64,000 nt of DNA from Ursus arctos (lineage: Eukaryota > Chordata > Mammalia > Carnivora > Ursidae). A program made the translations under genes and the position numbers. The notes under the pieces were generated by a model. The model ran no database searches. It was not told the DNA's origin and was given only the letters and a program-made list of their open reading frames with translations. Location of the stretch: NCBI RefSeq assembly GCF_023065955.2, contig NW_026622919.1:1252501-1316500 (forward strand). Reading direction: 5' to 3'. Numbering within the stretch: the stretch's first letter is position 1; each line of letters opens with the position of its first letter. Of this stretch, positions 1 to 10,250 are shown piece by piece.

Positions 1-290
1 GCTGTTTCCGTCTCAGCGCATCCTGTGACGTGCGGGACAGCGGTCTGTCTGCTTACTGGTGAGGCGGCCTTGCTCACTTGGTTCAGGTGGGAGCTGCTTG
101 GGCCTATACTGTACAGTCACTGCTCTCCACTTCGGGACCCACAATTACCTTGACGGAGACATTATGAGATGAAGTGAATACCTGTGTCTCCAGGGTGTGC
201 CCAGTATTCTTAGCGTCCTGGTGGGAAAACATTGTCGCCATGCTGTTTAATGGTGAGTCTTTACGTTCTCATTCTTTCAACTTTTTTTCT

Positions 291-467
291 AAAAGGTTTT
301 ATTAATTCATTGGAGAGAGAGTACGCGAAAGCAGGGGGAGTGGCAGGCAGAGGGAGAGGGAGACTCCCTGCAGAGCAGGGAGCCCAATGTGGGGCTCGAT
401 CCCAGGACTCTGGGATCATGACCTGAGCCAAAGGCAGACACCCAACCATCCAAGGCACCCAGGAGCC
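291..467 (-). repeat. Carnivoran tRNA-Lys SINE (SINEC)
   Basis: On the + strand it reads an A/T tail (gattttatt-like), then a GAGA-rich tract, then the body with gctcgatcccaggactctgg and a degraded caaggcacccagg head. The element therefore lies on the minus strand. The head is more diverged than in most other copies here, which suggests moderate age. It accounts for the short open frames at 232-503. Confidence 0.85.
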
Positions 468-1038
468 TCCCTTCAACTTTAATTGAAATACTTTTCTAAG
501 CAAGACCTTTTCTAACCATTTATTTGGTTATTTATATCAGCATAGACAAGAATATTTATTTGATTGTATGAGTCATAACCTGTTAGCTGTTGTTTTGCTG
601 TTCAGACTGTTTGGCTTCAGCCATCAGGAACCTGTTATGGTTCCTCTGTCCCCTTTGACATACCATCTCATCGCCTTAGCGTCTTCTGACTTTCTGCCCC
701 CACGAGAGGCTCCGGGCTCACCTTCGCCTCCCCAGCTCCTTTCATGGAGATGGGGATTTAGCCACCAAGATCTGGGCGCTGCGTGCGCTCAGGGCTCCTG
801 GGCTGTTGCTGCTTCTGGGCCTGCTCAGGACAGGGCTGGGGACTGTGCCTACGAATTCATGCATACACACATCGTATTCACCTCTGTATCTATCTAGCTG
901 TGCAAATACATTTAAGAAAACTATGAGTTTACTGATGCCTCCGATTCCTTGCCTCCCCTTTCCTTACTGTAACTTCCTTCTCTGAACAGGAGAAACCTGC
1001 TCTCATCTGCTTACATGATGTCAGTGCTCTAAGAGCTG
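468..1038. other. Intergenic, nothing recognised
   Basis: Mixed-composition unique sequence between two SINEs. The 109-codon open frame at 568-897 has no recognisable domain, signal or splice context. I see no gene, promoter or RNA here. Confidence 0.5.
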
Positions 1039-1049
1039 ACCTAACTTAG

Positions 1050-1253
1050 GGCCGCCTGGGTGGCTCAGATGGTTGGGCGTCTGCCTTCGGCTCAGGTCAT
1101 GATCCCAGAGTCCTGGGATCGAACCCCGCGTCGGGCTTCGAAGCGCCTGCTCTCCCTCTCCCTCTGCCTGCCACTCCCCCTGCTCACATTCTCTCTCTCT
1201 CTCTCTCTCTCAAATGAATAAATACAAATCTTAAAAAACAATAATTAGTGTTT
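1050..1253 (+). repeat. Full-length SINEC with 11-bp target-site duplication
   Basis: A gccgcctgggtggctcag head is followed by the tRNA-like body, a CT-rich tract and an A-rich tail (aatacaaatcttaaaaaac). It is flanked by the direct repeat acctaacttag at 1039-1049 and 1254-1264, the duplication expected from L1-mediated insertion. Confidence 0.92.
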
Positions 1254-1264
1254 ACCTAACTTAG

Positions 1265-1932
1265 CTTCAGAACTGCTAACCAGGAGCCGTGTGACTGACT
1301 AGGCTACGGTGTGGAGGTCTCATCTTCGTGCTGAGCTGTAGAGCAGCCTGGGAAAGGGCTGCTTTCCAGAGTTGCCTAGGTGAGTCCTTTTCTTCTCTGC
1401 CCCTTTGGCGGAACTTGTACTATGGTGAGGTTCATTGGTTACATCTTTCCGGGGTGGGGGGTAACTTACGCATATTCATTGTTACGGAATTATACATGGT
1501 TGTGTAATGTTCATACGTGTTTATCTGACTTACACTGACTGGCTGTTACTATCGATGACTCACTCTGGGATCGACCGACCATTGGAGGAAAACAGCAATA
1601 AAAAATATGTACTTAAAGATTTTAGTGCAAAAACAAAACCACCGGAGTGCCAGGAAATACGCTCCTTAGTTTAAAATTTATCAACTTGTCTGTGATCGTT
1701 TAGCCTAAGCTAGGCCAGAGCCAATTTTTATGTAATCTGTGCAAGTTGTAAAAAGAAATTATCAAGTGTTTTAGCATGTTAATGAACTAACGGGAGCATG
1801 CCAGTTTTGAGTGTACAGATCCATCCCAAACAGGCCATTCGAGTCACCATTAATGATCTTACAGACTTTTACATTTCTTTCTGTTGTCGTTCCTGTCAAA
1901 TAGACAAACATCCAGGTGTTCGTACTGAGACC
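1265..1932. other. Intergenic, nothing recognised
   Basis: AT-richer unique sequence with no convincing open frame, splice-site pair or repeat that I can name. It may contain degraded old interspersed repeats. Confidence 0.45.
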
Positions 1933-2103
1933 TTTTTAAAAGATTTATTTATTTATTTATTTTAGAGAGAGAGCACGAGCTGGGGGAGGGGCAGAGGGAG
2001 AGGGAGAAGCAGACATGGGGCTCAATCCCAAGACCCTGAGATCATGACTTGAGCAAAAACCAAGAGTTGGACGCTCACCTGACTGAGCCACCCAGGGGCC
2101 CCT
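1933..2103 (-). repeat. SINEC
   Basis: Minus-strand copy: agatttatttatttatttat tail, GAGA tract, gctcaatcccaagaccctgag body, and actgagccacccaggggcc at the head end. Confidence 0.88.
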
Positions 2104-2879
2104 TGATACTTATGAGAAAAAAACCTAATGTTCATCATTGGAGGTTACTTGGGCTCTAATTTATTCTGCAAATCAGCAGATAAATGGAAAAAATCAAACA
2201 CGTAACCTCTTTTTTCTATACAAACTGTATTTTGAAGGGATTAGATAGCTGATGACTCCAGGTTTTTTTTAAAGAATTCCAGCTCAGAAATGCAGAAGTA
2301 TTAGGAAATGACCATTTTATGATGCCTAGTAACAACGCACGTTGAGAACAACACTTAGAGGCTGCTGAAGCCGTTGGATGAAAGGTCGACGTGCCAGCGG
2401 ATGACAGGTGGGCCACCTGAGGGTCGGCTGCACCTCACTCCAGGTGGGACGAGCAGAGGGTGCCCTGAGGTGAAGCGGCGGGAAGCCCACAGCCCCTGAA
2501 AGCTGACCTGGGGCTCATCCAGCCCGAGTCGCAAGAGGGGGAGAGGAGCACGCCATGCCGCACGTGGAGGGGCCGATGAAGCAGAGGCAGAAGGGCCCGT
2601 GGGAAATTCTCCGCTAGTGTCCCGGGTTCCTCCACACCTAAGTGCCAGGAGCACAGAAGACGAGATGGAAGTGAGCGTGGTGTAAGAAATACACATTTGA
2701 TCTTTGTCCGCAGGTCCTGCCACAGAGCTCCTAAATCCCCTGGAGTTTCTGGAACAATCGGGGCCCCTGGATGGTTCCAGGGTGGGGGCTGCTCACCGGA
2801 AAGACCAAGCTGGAATTAGAGGGTTGGGACCTTCAGCCCCACCCCTCCCCAACCTCTGGGGAGGGGAGAAGGGCTGGAT
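2104..2879. other. Intergenic, nothing recognised
   Basis: It holds overlapping short open frames on both strands (for example 2355-2723 minus) with no recognisable protein family. It is followed directly by an LTR-like element, so part of this stretch may be the 5' portion of that element, too diverged to recognise. Confidence 0.4.
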
Positions 2880-3610
2880 ACCGAGTTAATCATCAATGGC
2901 TGATGAATTATTCAACTGTGCCTGTTTAATGACACCTCCATAAAAACCCCTAAATGATGGGGTTTGGCTTCTGGGTTGGTGAACCCTTGGAGGTGCTGGG
3001 AGGGTGGTGCACCTGGAGAAGGGCATGAAAGTTACACCCCCTACCCCATACCTTGTCCAAGACATCTCTTGCATTTAGCTGTTCCTGAGTTGCATCCTTT
3101 ATAATAAACCAGAAATTGTAAGTAAAGCATTTTCCATGAGTTCTGCTACTTGTTCTATTTTATTTTGTTTAAGATTTTATTTATTTGAGAGACAGAGAAA
3201 GAGAGAGAGAGCATGAGCATGAGCAGGGCAGAGAGAGAGAGGGACAAGCAGACTCCCAGCGGAGCAGGGTGCCCGATGCAGGGCTCGATCCCAGGACTCT
3301 GGGATCATGACCTAAGCCAAAGGCAGACACCCAACCCACTGAGCCACCCAGGCGCCCCCTCGCCGACTTGTTTTAGCAAGTTATCAAACCTGAGGAGTGG
3401 TCATGGAAACCCTTGTATTTGCAGTCTGCCAGCAAAAGCATGGGTGCCTGAGTACCCGACTTGTGTCTGGCATCTGAAGTAGGGGCAGTCTCATGGGATT
3501 GAGCCTTCAACCTGCAGGTCTGGGCTAACTCCAGATAGCACCAGAATTCACCTGAATTGTGGGGCACGAGTTGGTTTCAGACAGTTGGCACGAGAAGAAA
3601 CCTCTTAGCA
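2880..3610 (+). mobile_element. Solitary LTR-like retroelement remnant, split by a SINE
   Basis: The stretch from about 2930 (cctccataaaaacccctaaa, then ttctgggttggtgaac, then a poly(A)-signal-like ataataaac near 3102) resembles the 3' half of an endogenous-retrovirus LTR. The same element resumes after a SINE (3166-3357), at 3370-3610, with ggcatctgaagtaggggcag and further LTR-like text. I see no internal gag or pol coding sequence. The sub-family name is uncertain. Confidence 0.55.
3166..3357 (-). repeat. SINEC inserted into the LTR-like element
   Basis: A complete minus-strand element, from a ttaagattttatttatttga tail to cactgagccacccaggcgcc. The flanks share acttgtt(c)t-like text (about 3148 and 3366), consistent with a target-site duplication inside the older LTR. 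Confidence 0.88.
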
Positions 3611-3684
3611 GCACATTGCCCAAGAGCATAGTGTTGACTCCATCTGGATCCTGATGTAGATAGACCGTCTTGAACAAGAGTTTT

Positions 3685-3892
3685 TGGTTTTGGTTTTGCT
3701 TTAAGATTTTATTTATTTATTTCACAGAGAGAGAGAGACAGAGAGCACAAGCAGGGGGAGCAGCAGGCAGAGGGAGAAGCAGCCTCCCCACTGAACAGGG
3801 AGCCCAAGGCAGGACTCAATCCCAGGACCCCCGGATCATGACCTGAGCTGAAGGCAGACAGACGCTTAAGAGACTGAGCCACCCAGGCGCCC
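3685..3892 (-). repeat. SINEC with 15-bp target-site duplication
   Basis: Minus-strand copy between perfect direct repeats ttgaacaagagtttt at 3670-3684 and 3893-3907. The tail, GAGA tract and head (actgagccacccaggcgccc) are intact, so this is a relatively young insertion. Confidence 0.93.
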
Positions 3893-4193
3893 TTGAACAA
3901 GAGTTTTGAGATGGAAAAATTGAACATTTAGTATTTGATGATACTAAGAAAGCATTGTTAACTTTGGTAGGTATGTTAATGGTATTGTTATACTGAAAAA
4001 ATAATCCCTATTTTTGCAGGTGAAATGGAAAAAAGCAAAAGCTCAAAAAAATTAAAAACTTAGGGAAGGGAGGGCTTTTAAAAACTCATATAAATAAAAA
4101 TATACCAAAAATTTAAGACAAACCAAACACTGGGAAACATGCAAGGACATGAATAGGCAGTTCAGAAAAGAAACGAGAAAATATGCCCTTTTA

Positions 4194-4298
4194 GGGGCGC
4201 CTGAATGGCTCGGTCAGCGGCACGTGTGATTCTTGATCTCAGGGTTGTGAGTTTGAACCCCATCTTGGGCACAGAGATTATTTAAAAATAAAATCTTT
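4194..4298 (+). repeat. Short-form carnivoran tRNA SINE
   Basis: A ggggcgcctgaatggctcgg head, then gattcttgatctcagggttg, then gggcacagagattatttaaa and an A-rich tail. This is the short sub-type without the long CT-rich tract. Confidence 0.85.
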
Positions 4299-4498
4299 GG
4301 GGCGCTTAAGTGGCTCAGTCGGTTAAATATCTGACTTCCTCAGCTCAGGTCATGATCTCAGGGTCCTGGGATCGAGCCCCACGTCGGGCTCCACACTCAG
4401 CAGAGGGTCTGCTTCTCCCTCTCCCTCTGCCGCGCCCCCTCCTTGTGCTCTCTCGTGCTCTGCCAAATAAATAAATAAATAAAATCTTTTTAAAAAAT
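4299..4498 (+). repeat. SINEC, head-to-tail with the previous copy
   Basis: It starts directly after the preceding tail with ggggcgcttaagtggctcag and ends in an (AAAT)n / aaaatctttt tail. Insertion into the poly-A tail of an older SINE is the likely origin of the tandem arrangement. Confidence 0.88.
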
Positions 4499-4506
4499 TG
4501 ATGTTG

Positions 4507-4680
4507 GAGTGCCCGGGTGGCTCAGACGGTTAAGCATCTGCCTTCAGCTTGGGTCATGACCCCAGGGTTCTGGATTCTCTGCTCAGTGGGGAGTCTGCTT
4601 GTTCTTCTCCCTCTAACCCTCCCAACCCTCCGCCACTTGTGTGCTCTCTCTGTCTCTCAAATAAATGATAAATAAAAATT
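4507..4680 (+). repeat. SINEC, third copy of the cluster
   Basis: gtgcccgggtggctcagacg head, cttcagcttgggtcatgacc body, ctctctgtctctcaaataaa tail. The central part is shortened compared with its neighbours. Confidence 0.85.
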
Positions 4681-4867
4681 TTTTAAAGATTTTATTTATT
4701 TGACAGATAGAGATAGCCAGCGAGAGAGGGAACACAAGCAGGGGGAGTGGGAGAGGGAGAAGCAGGCTCCTAGCGGAGGAGCCTGATGTGGGGCTCGATC
4801 CCAGAACGCCGGGATCACACCCTGAGCCGAAGGCAGACGCTTAACGACTGCACTACCCAGGCGCCCC
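4681..4867 (-). repeat. SINEC, ursid-like sub-type
   Basis: On the + strand it reads tttaaagattttatttattt, then gacagatagagatagccagc, then tagcggaggagcctgatgtg, gatcccagaacgccgggatc and tacccaggcgcccc. The agcggaggagcctgatg block and agaacgccgggatca are features I associate with the bear and panda SINE sub-family. Assignment of the species group is inference. Confidence 0.85.
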
Positions 4868-4924
4868 AAGAAATAGAATTTTTAAAAAAGAAAAGGAAAG
4901 TCAAGCCATAGAAACTATTTCAAA

Positions 4925-5034
4925 TCAGGGCTACCTGGCTGGCTCGGTAGGTGGAGCGTGTGACTCTTGATTTCAGGGTTATGAGTTCAAGCCCCATGTT
5001 GGGTGTAAAGAGGACTTAAGAATAAAATCTTAAA
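4925..5034 (+). repeat. Short-form carnivoran tRNA SINE
   Basis: ctacctggctggctcggtag, gtgactcttgatttcagggt, ccccatgttgggtgtaaaga, then aagaataaaatctta. Same short sub-type as the copy at 4194-4298. Confidence 0.83.
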
Positions 5035-5217
5035 AATATATATATTTCCAAATCATACACCTGGTAAAAGATATCCAGGACATATAAGTACTATTACAAC
5101 CGACTAAAGACAACCCAATTGAAAACTGGACAAGAGACTTGAGTGGATGTTCCAAGGAAGACTCTTCACCAAGGAAATGCAAATCAGACCCACAGTGAGA
5201 CACACGTCACACTGCGC

Positions 5218-5421
5218 TTTTTTTTTTTTTTAAAGATTTTATTTATTTATTCGACAGAGAGAGAGAGACAGCCAGAGAGAGAGGGAACACAAGCAGGGGG
5301 AGTGGGAGAGGAAGAAGCAGGCTCATAGCGGAGGAGCCTGATGCGGGGCTCGATCCCAGAACGCCGGGATCACGCCCTGAGCCGAAGGCAGACGCTTAAC
5401 CGCTGTGCCACCCAGACGCCC
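5218..5421 (-). repeat. SINEC, ursid-like sub-type, inside the L1 remnant
   Basis: Same diagnostic blocks as the 4681-4867 copy (catagcggaggagcctgatg, agaacgccgggatcacgccc). It is flanked by the near-perfect 13-bp repeat cacactgsgcttt (5208-5220 and 5423-5435, one mismatch). It splits the L1 between its ORF2 end and its 3' part. Confidence 0.9.
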
Positions 5422-5990
5422 CCACACTGGGCTTTAATTAAAAAGACAGACAATGCCAAGAAGCATCAAGGATGTGCCTGACTGGAACCTTCTTATATTG
5501 CCGGCAGGGTTGTAAAATGGAACGTCCACCTTGGAAAACATGGGGAATTCCACTTTGGGGAGTCTACCCGAGAGAAACGAACATATGTTCACACAAGGAC
5601 AAGTGCAACCGTTCACAACCGACAAAAGGGAAACTAACAGTCCCTCAATTAATGAACGAACACAAACAAAATGTGTAAACATATCCAATGAACAGCACAA
5701 ACGACGCCTTCTCTGCCCTAGACGGACTGGAGCAGGGTCACTGTCGCTGAGGCTACAGGACCCCGTGGGACGGAGATGCAACGCTCAGGAAAGGCAGATC
5801 CGTGGGTACGGAAAGCGGGACAGTGGTTGCCAGCCTCTGCGAGAAGACAGGCTGCTGGGAGTAGGCCACAGGGACAAAGAGCTCAACATAAAGTTTGGAG
5901 GGATGTTTATGCAACTCTACACATTCACTAGAAAATAACTGAACTATGAACTTTGATGGGTGGATTTCGTAAATTATACTTTGGTAAAGC

Positions 5991-8264
5991 AGTAAAAAAA
6001 TTAGTTTATGTCATTCACTATTTTTATTAGAAACATGTGAAGGTTTTAATTCACAGGGTTTTTAAATTACTGTGTATTAACGTTTATTAATTACCTCGTA
6101 GATATTCCTGTGACACAGGAGAGCACAGGGCCACGTGGTGGTCTGTCCCGCAGCCGTTCCACGCTTTTCAGATGAGTGTGATGAAAATGTTTGATGCCGT
6201 GAAAATGCTGCAGGAAACCTTGTCACCAAACCCCTGCTCACACCCATGGTGATTTCCTCAGGGTCCGTTTTTAAACGGGCCCTTGCTGGGACACGCCATC
6301 CGAACACTGGGCAGGTGTGACACCTATGTTCACGGCGTGCTCCCAGCCCCACCAGCCACCCCTGTGTCAGGTAAGGCCACGCTGTTATCCTGCGTGCTCA
6401 CGTCTCTTAAGTTCTTTGCTAATTTGATAAAAATATTCAAAATAGTGTCATGGCTCCCCTGGTGATGGTGCAAAAACGATAAGGAAGCGCCATGTCACAT
6501 TGAACACGGGCTGTTTCCCACGGGGCTGCTCTCCACCCCACAGAAAGGACGGGGGACAGGAACGGCTCAGCGCCTGGCTGGGGTGCTGCCCCAGGGGCTT
6601 AGCCACGGGGGGCTCTACGGAACACTACATGGCGCAGAGAGAGGGCCACCCTATCGATTAGGACCCTAGCATACAACTAACTGCAGTGCGTGAAATTTGA
6701 CTCGATTCCGATTCCCCCAAAAAGTGTAAGCACTCGCAATGCAGTCAAGGAAAATACCATTTGGCTCTCTAATGATGTTTAGGACTGTTGTTACCTTTCC
6801 TGGCTGGTATTCCAAGTGAGAACTGCTCCACAAGACATTACCCGAAACTGAGTGCGAAGCAGGCACCGTTCTGTACCACACTCACAGATCAGGTAGGGAG
6901 GGAGATGGTTTATCTGGTGCTGTGGGCCAGGGCTTCTGGGTCTGGAGCCCAGTTTTCAGATTAAGAGAAGCCACACCCCAGCCTCATTCTCACCTGCGCC
7001 CTGAGCTGAAGCCAAAATGGGATGAGACTTTTGGGGGTCCTCGAGGCAGTGTGTTTACGGGAGAGGAACGTGAGTCGTTTGATTAGATTAGAGGGACACA
7101 CCTTTGCTTTTCTCCGCATTGAGAGAGGTGGAATCTAACTCTCCGCCCTTAAACCCAGGCCAGCCTGTCTTGGGCTTGACCAGTGAAAAGCTGCAGGAGT
7201 TTGGTTTCCGGCACTTCCCAGTGGTTCACACAGAGACTTACCAACAGGCGTCTCAGAACATTTGCTCTTGGAATCCAGCTGCTGAGATCCCGCAGGAGTT
7301 GTGTGGAAGGGCCTCGGGCTGGCAGCGTCAGCTGAGCACCGTCCAATGGGACCCCCGCATGGACCCGACCTCACTGCAGCTTCGGGAGAGCCCCGGGGTA
7401 GCTCACTCCGCCGGCAGAATAGCAGAGAGAGCTGTGAATCACTGCTCCAAGCCACTCCATTTTGGAGCGGTTCCTTACACAGCAGTAGGTCCCCAGACAG
7501 GGCAGATAATGGTTCTGTGGCTGTTGTTTCTCCCCAGAAAGGATCCCCTTCCTTTGAAATAAACACGTGCTGAAATATTTATGGTGGAAATCACCTCTGA
7601 GGTTTGCTTCAAACCCGCTGCGTGTATGGGGAGGCCTTCGGCTGGTAACTGCTGAGGCTGGGTGGCAGGTGCACCGGGTCCACAAAACCTTTCTACTTGG
7701 GTGCACGTGGTGGGCCACTTCCAAGGCAGGCCCAAGGGCCCCGCCTGCTGGCACTCTCATCCCCGTGGTCCCCTCCTACACTGTCCTAGGGCAGGTCTGT
7801 GTGACCAGAAGAGTGCAGAAGTGACTTTGCTTCCGAGATGTAGGCTGTGAGAGACAGTGCAGCTTTGTCTGGAGGGCTTGCTGTTTCGTGGGCTCTAGGC
7901 CTCTGTCCATCTGTCTCTGAGGCCTCACCTGGGAGAAGCCAGCTACCCTGCTATGAGCAGCCCTCCAGAGAAACCAGGGGTTGGGGGTGCAGGGTACTAA
8001 ATCCTCCAGCCCACAAAGAACTGAGGCTCCAGCTCACAACATTTGCAAGAGCTTGGAATTCCTGCAGATCTTAGGGGCCACCGCTGGCTGCAGCCTCACG
8101 AGGCCAGGAGGCAGAACCTTGGCCAAGCAGCTCCCTGACCCTCAGGAACACTACAGGAACTCTCGTTTGAAGCTGGAAATGCAGGGTACGTTTGTACACA
8201 GTAGCAGGGTCCAAATAAAATGTATGTTTGAAATTTTCTACAACAGGGTTTTTTGCTTTTTGGG
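5991..8264. other. Intergenic, no gene recognised
   Basis: Unique-looking sequence. Several overlapping open frames of 60-152 codons occur on both strands at 7100-7850. None shows a recognised domain, and they overlap one another in several frames. Part of the block looks LTR-derived (separate entry). I see no CpG promoter and no credible splice structure. Confidence 0.5.
7260..7490 (+). mobile_element. Possible degraded MaLR-type LTR end
   Basis: ccaagccactccattttgga followed by gcggttccttacacagcagt resembles the conserved 3' end of old mammalian MaLR LTRs. The upstream boundary is not clear. Weak assignment; a repeat-library search would decide. Confidence 0.35.
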
Positions 8265-8413
8265 TTTTTTTTTTTTTTTTTAGAGATTTTATTTAGTTGA
8301 CAGAGCGAGAGAGCACGAGAGCGACCGGAACTTGCGGCTCCATCCCAGGACCCTGGGACTGTGACCCCAGCCGAAGGCAGACACCCAACCATCTAAGCCA
8401 TCCAGGCAGCCCT
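8265..8413 (-). repeat. SINEC
   Basis: T-rich tail, agagattttatttagttgac, shortened GAGA tract, catcccaggaccctgggact body and ctaagccatccaggcagccc head on the minus strand. Confidence 0.85.
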
Positions 8414-8439
8414 GTTTTGTTCTTTAAAAGCACTTGGGG

Positions 8440-8646
8440 GGGGGGGGCATCTGGGAGGCTCAGTGGGTTAAGCGTCTGCCTTCAGCTCAGGTCCTGATCC
8501 CAGGGTCCTGGGATGGAGCCCCAAGTTCTGGTGCCTCTCCCTCTGCCCTCCCCTCTGCTCATGCTCTCTCTCATTCTCTCTCTTTCAAATAAATAAATAA
8601 AATCTTCAAAAAATAAATAAAATCTCTCTAAAAAAAAAAAAAAAAA
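8440..8646 (+). repeat. SINEC, tail-to-head pair with the previous element
   Basis: It begins after a G-run with catctgggaggctcagtggg, contains gttaagcgtctgccttcagc, and ends in a double A-rich tail (aaataaataaataaaatctt, repeated). It lies a few bases from the minus-strand SINE, so the two could form an inverted-repeat hairpin in RNA. Confidence 0.88.
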
Positions 8647-8849
8647 GACTTTCCCTCTACCTGCAATTCGGCAGTGCAGGCTGTGGGTTCCGGGTGTGCA
8701 ATGACAGGAAGCCTCACAAGCAACCCACGGAACCGTGCTCCTTCTAAGGCTCTGCACAGAAAGCCGACGGCGCGACTCCGAAGTTACGCAAAATCCGCAA
8801 ATGCTCCTCAAATATTTAAAAATCCTATTTCGCATTCAGTTCGTGGCCG

Positions 8850-10250
8850 AACACATCCCCCTCCACACCATGCGCCGTGTGCGGGCCTGTGCCGGACGCG
8901 ATCCCCGCCAGGTCCTGCGGGTCGGGCGGAGGCCCCGGGCAGCGGTGCAGGCGGCCAGGCGCCGGGGGCCTGCTGGGGGGCCTGCGGGGGACTTGCGAGA
9001 ACGTGCCGGGGGCTGTACAGTGCCCCGCGGTCTGCGCGCGGCACACGTCGGGCACCTGCCTACAGCCGGGGACTTCTATGGTAAGCGACTGGGCCGCCCG
9101 CGCTCGGGAGCCTCCGACGTCACGCGGCGAGGAGCGCCTCGGGGACAGGCTCCCCTCTAGTCGCGCTGGGACCCCAGGGCGGACCGTGGGCAGTCGGACG
9201 ACAGTGGCCACTCCTCCCCGCGCCTCACAGACGCGCGTTAGGGCACCTCGGGGACAGGTCACGACGTACGGGGTGCGCACTCGAAGCCGTGACACTGCCT
9301 TGTGCCCTCGGCTGGCAACCGAACCCCGAGGACGCCCGGGACCAGAAAACACCGGCAGCAAAGCGCGCAAAACCCCAACCCGGCCCCGACCTCACGGGAC
9401 GCGCCCACGAGGCCGGCTCCACAAGATGGTGGCGGCGCGCTCCCGGCAGCCCGCGCGCGCGCATGCGCCCTCCGCCTCCCGCCCGGCGCGAGCGGAAGTC
9501 GCGTGACCCCGGAAGTGGCAGGCCGGGCGCGCGCGGGCGGGGCTGCGACGTTCGTCATTCCGTGCGGGAGGGAGCGCGAGAGCGGCGCGGTCGAGCCTCC
9601 GGTGAGCGGCGGCGGCGGCGGCGACGACGGGCAGGGTGGGGTAGGGCGGGGCGGGGCCGGGGAGGGGGGCGCCGCAGGGCTGGGGGCTCCGCGTCTTTGT
9701 TCGCGCCGCTCGCAGGGGGTGGGCGCGGGCCTCCTCAGGGGCCGCCGCCCGTGTCCCGCGGCGCCCCCGCCCTCGCCGATGCGCGCTGGCCGGACTCAGG
9801 CCTGGCGCCCCCTCCCCGGGGATGGCGGGCGCGGCGCCCGGCCCGAGCGGCGTAGTCCCCGAGCACCCCACCCGCGCGGCGCGCCCGCCCGCCCAGATTG
9901 CGGAGCCCTGCGGAAGGAAGTGTGGGCCGCGGCCATCGCGCTCGGAGGAGCCTGTCGCCTGCGGCCGCACTTGGGTGGCGTCAGGGCGTGAGCCTTCTAG
10001 AGGAATTCCAGAGGAAGCGGCCGGGAGGCCTGGAAAAGCGGGCGGGCCCCACCCCACCTGTGGCGGCCGACTGGCCGACGGACTCGGGGTTCCCGGCGGC
10101 CCTTTGTGAGGTCTGGTGCTCGGAGAGCTCCAGACTGCCAGCCCGGTCCCGAGGGGACAGGCGTTGGTTATCTTTCCCGGGCAAGCTGAGGTCTAGCGTG
10201 GACTGGGCTCTTGCCCACTTCTCTCGCCGCCCAAGGACCTGAGTGGGCTT
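8850..10250. promoter_or_regulatory. ARHGDIA: CpG island and TATA-less promoter of ARHGDIA
   Basis: Dense CpG sequence with no TATA box. Within 120 bases upstream of the proposed exon 1 are a YY1-like aagatggtggc (9422-9432), a perfect NRF1 palindrome gcgcatgcgc (9459-9468) and two ETS/GABP-type sites, gcggaagt (9492-9499) and ccggaagtg (9509-9517). This is the typical layout of a ubiquitously expressed housekeeping promoter. Long open frames on both strands here are GC-driven artefacts. The island boundaries are estimates by eye. Confidence 0.8.
9535..9601 (+). other. ARHGDIA: ARHGDIA noncoding exon 1 (5' UTR)
   Basis: The sequence ends in gagcctccg followed by the strong donor gtgagc at 9602, just downstream of the NRF1/ETS cluster. 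The next acceptor before the start codon is cacacag (11041-11047), so the 5' UTR intron would be 9602-11047. The transcription start is not visible and is placed approximately. The exon is inferred from the donor and the known family gene structure (noncoding first exon). Confidence 0.65.

Larger units (their letters stand above)
4080..5990 (+). mobile_element. L1M-type LINE 3' remnant, interrupted by at least six SINEs
   Basis: Pieces in order resemble the end of L1 ORF2 and the L1M 3' end: acatgaataggcagttcaga near 4149, gaaaactggacaagagactt near 5119, aaggaaatgcaaatcagacc near 5172, then after a SINE ggttgtaaaatggaacgtcc near 5508, cagtggttgccagcctctgc near 5821, and a terminal part near 5900-5990. 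The copy is old, frameshifted throughout and encodes nothing intact. The 135-codon frame at 5531-5938 is a by-product. Confidence 0.75.

Noticed and set aside
1050..1253. tRNA gene signal
   Set aside because: The tRNA-like text here and in the other copies is the head of a tRNA-Lys-derived SINE with A tail and target-site duplication, not a functional tRNA.
4681..4867. Canid or felid origin of the DNA
   Set aside because: The SINE copies lack the sequence blocks I associate with canid or felid sub-families. The ursid-like block is present, though a repeat search should confirm this.
7104..7850. Overlapping open frames up to 152 codons on both strands
   Set aside because: No protein family recognised and part of the block looks LTR-derived. 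Several frames are open at once, which points to composition rather than coding.
9302..10057. 229-codon plus and 221-codon minus frames in the ARHGDIA island
   Set aside because: CpG-island shadow frames. The plus frame crosses the noncoding exon 1 and its donor.
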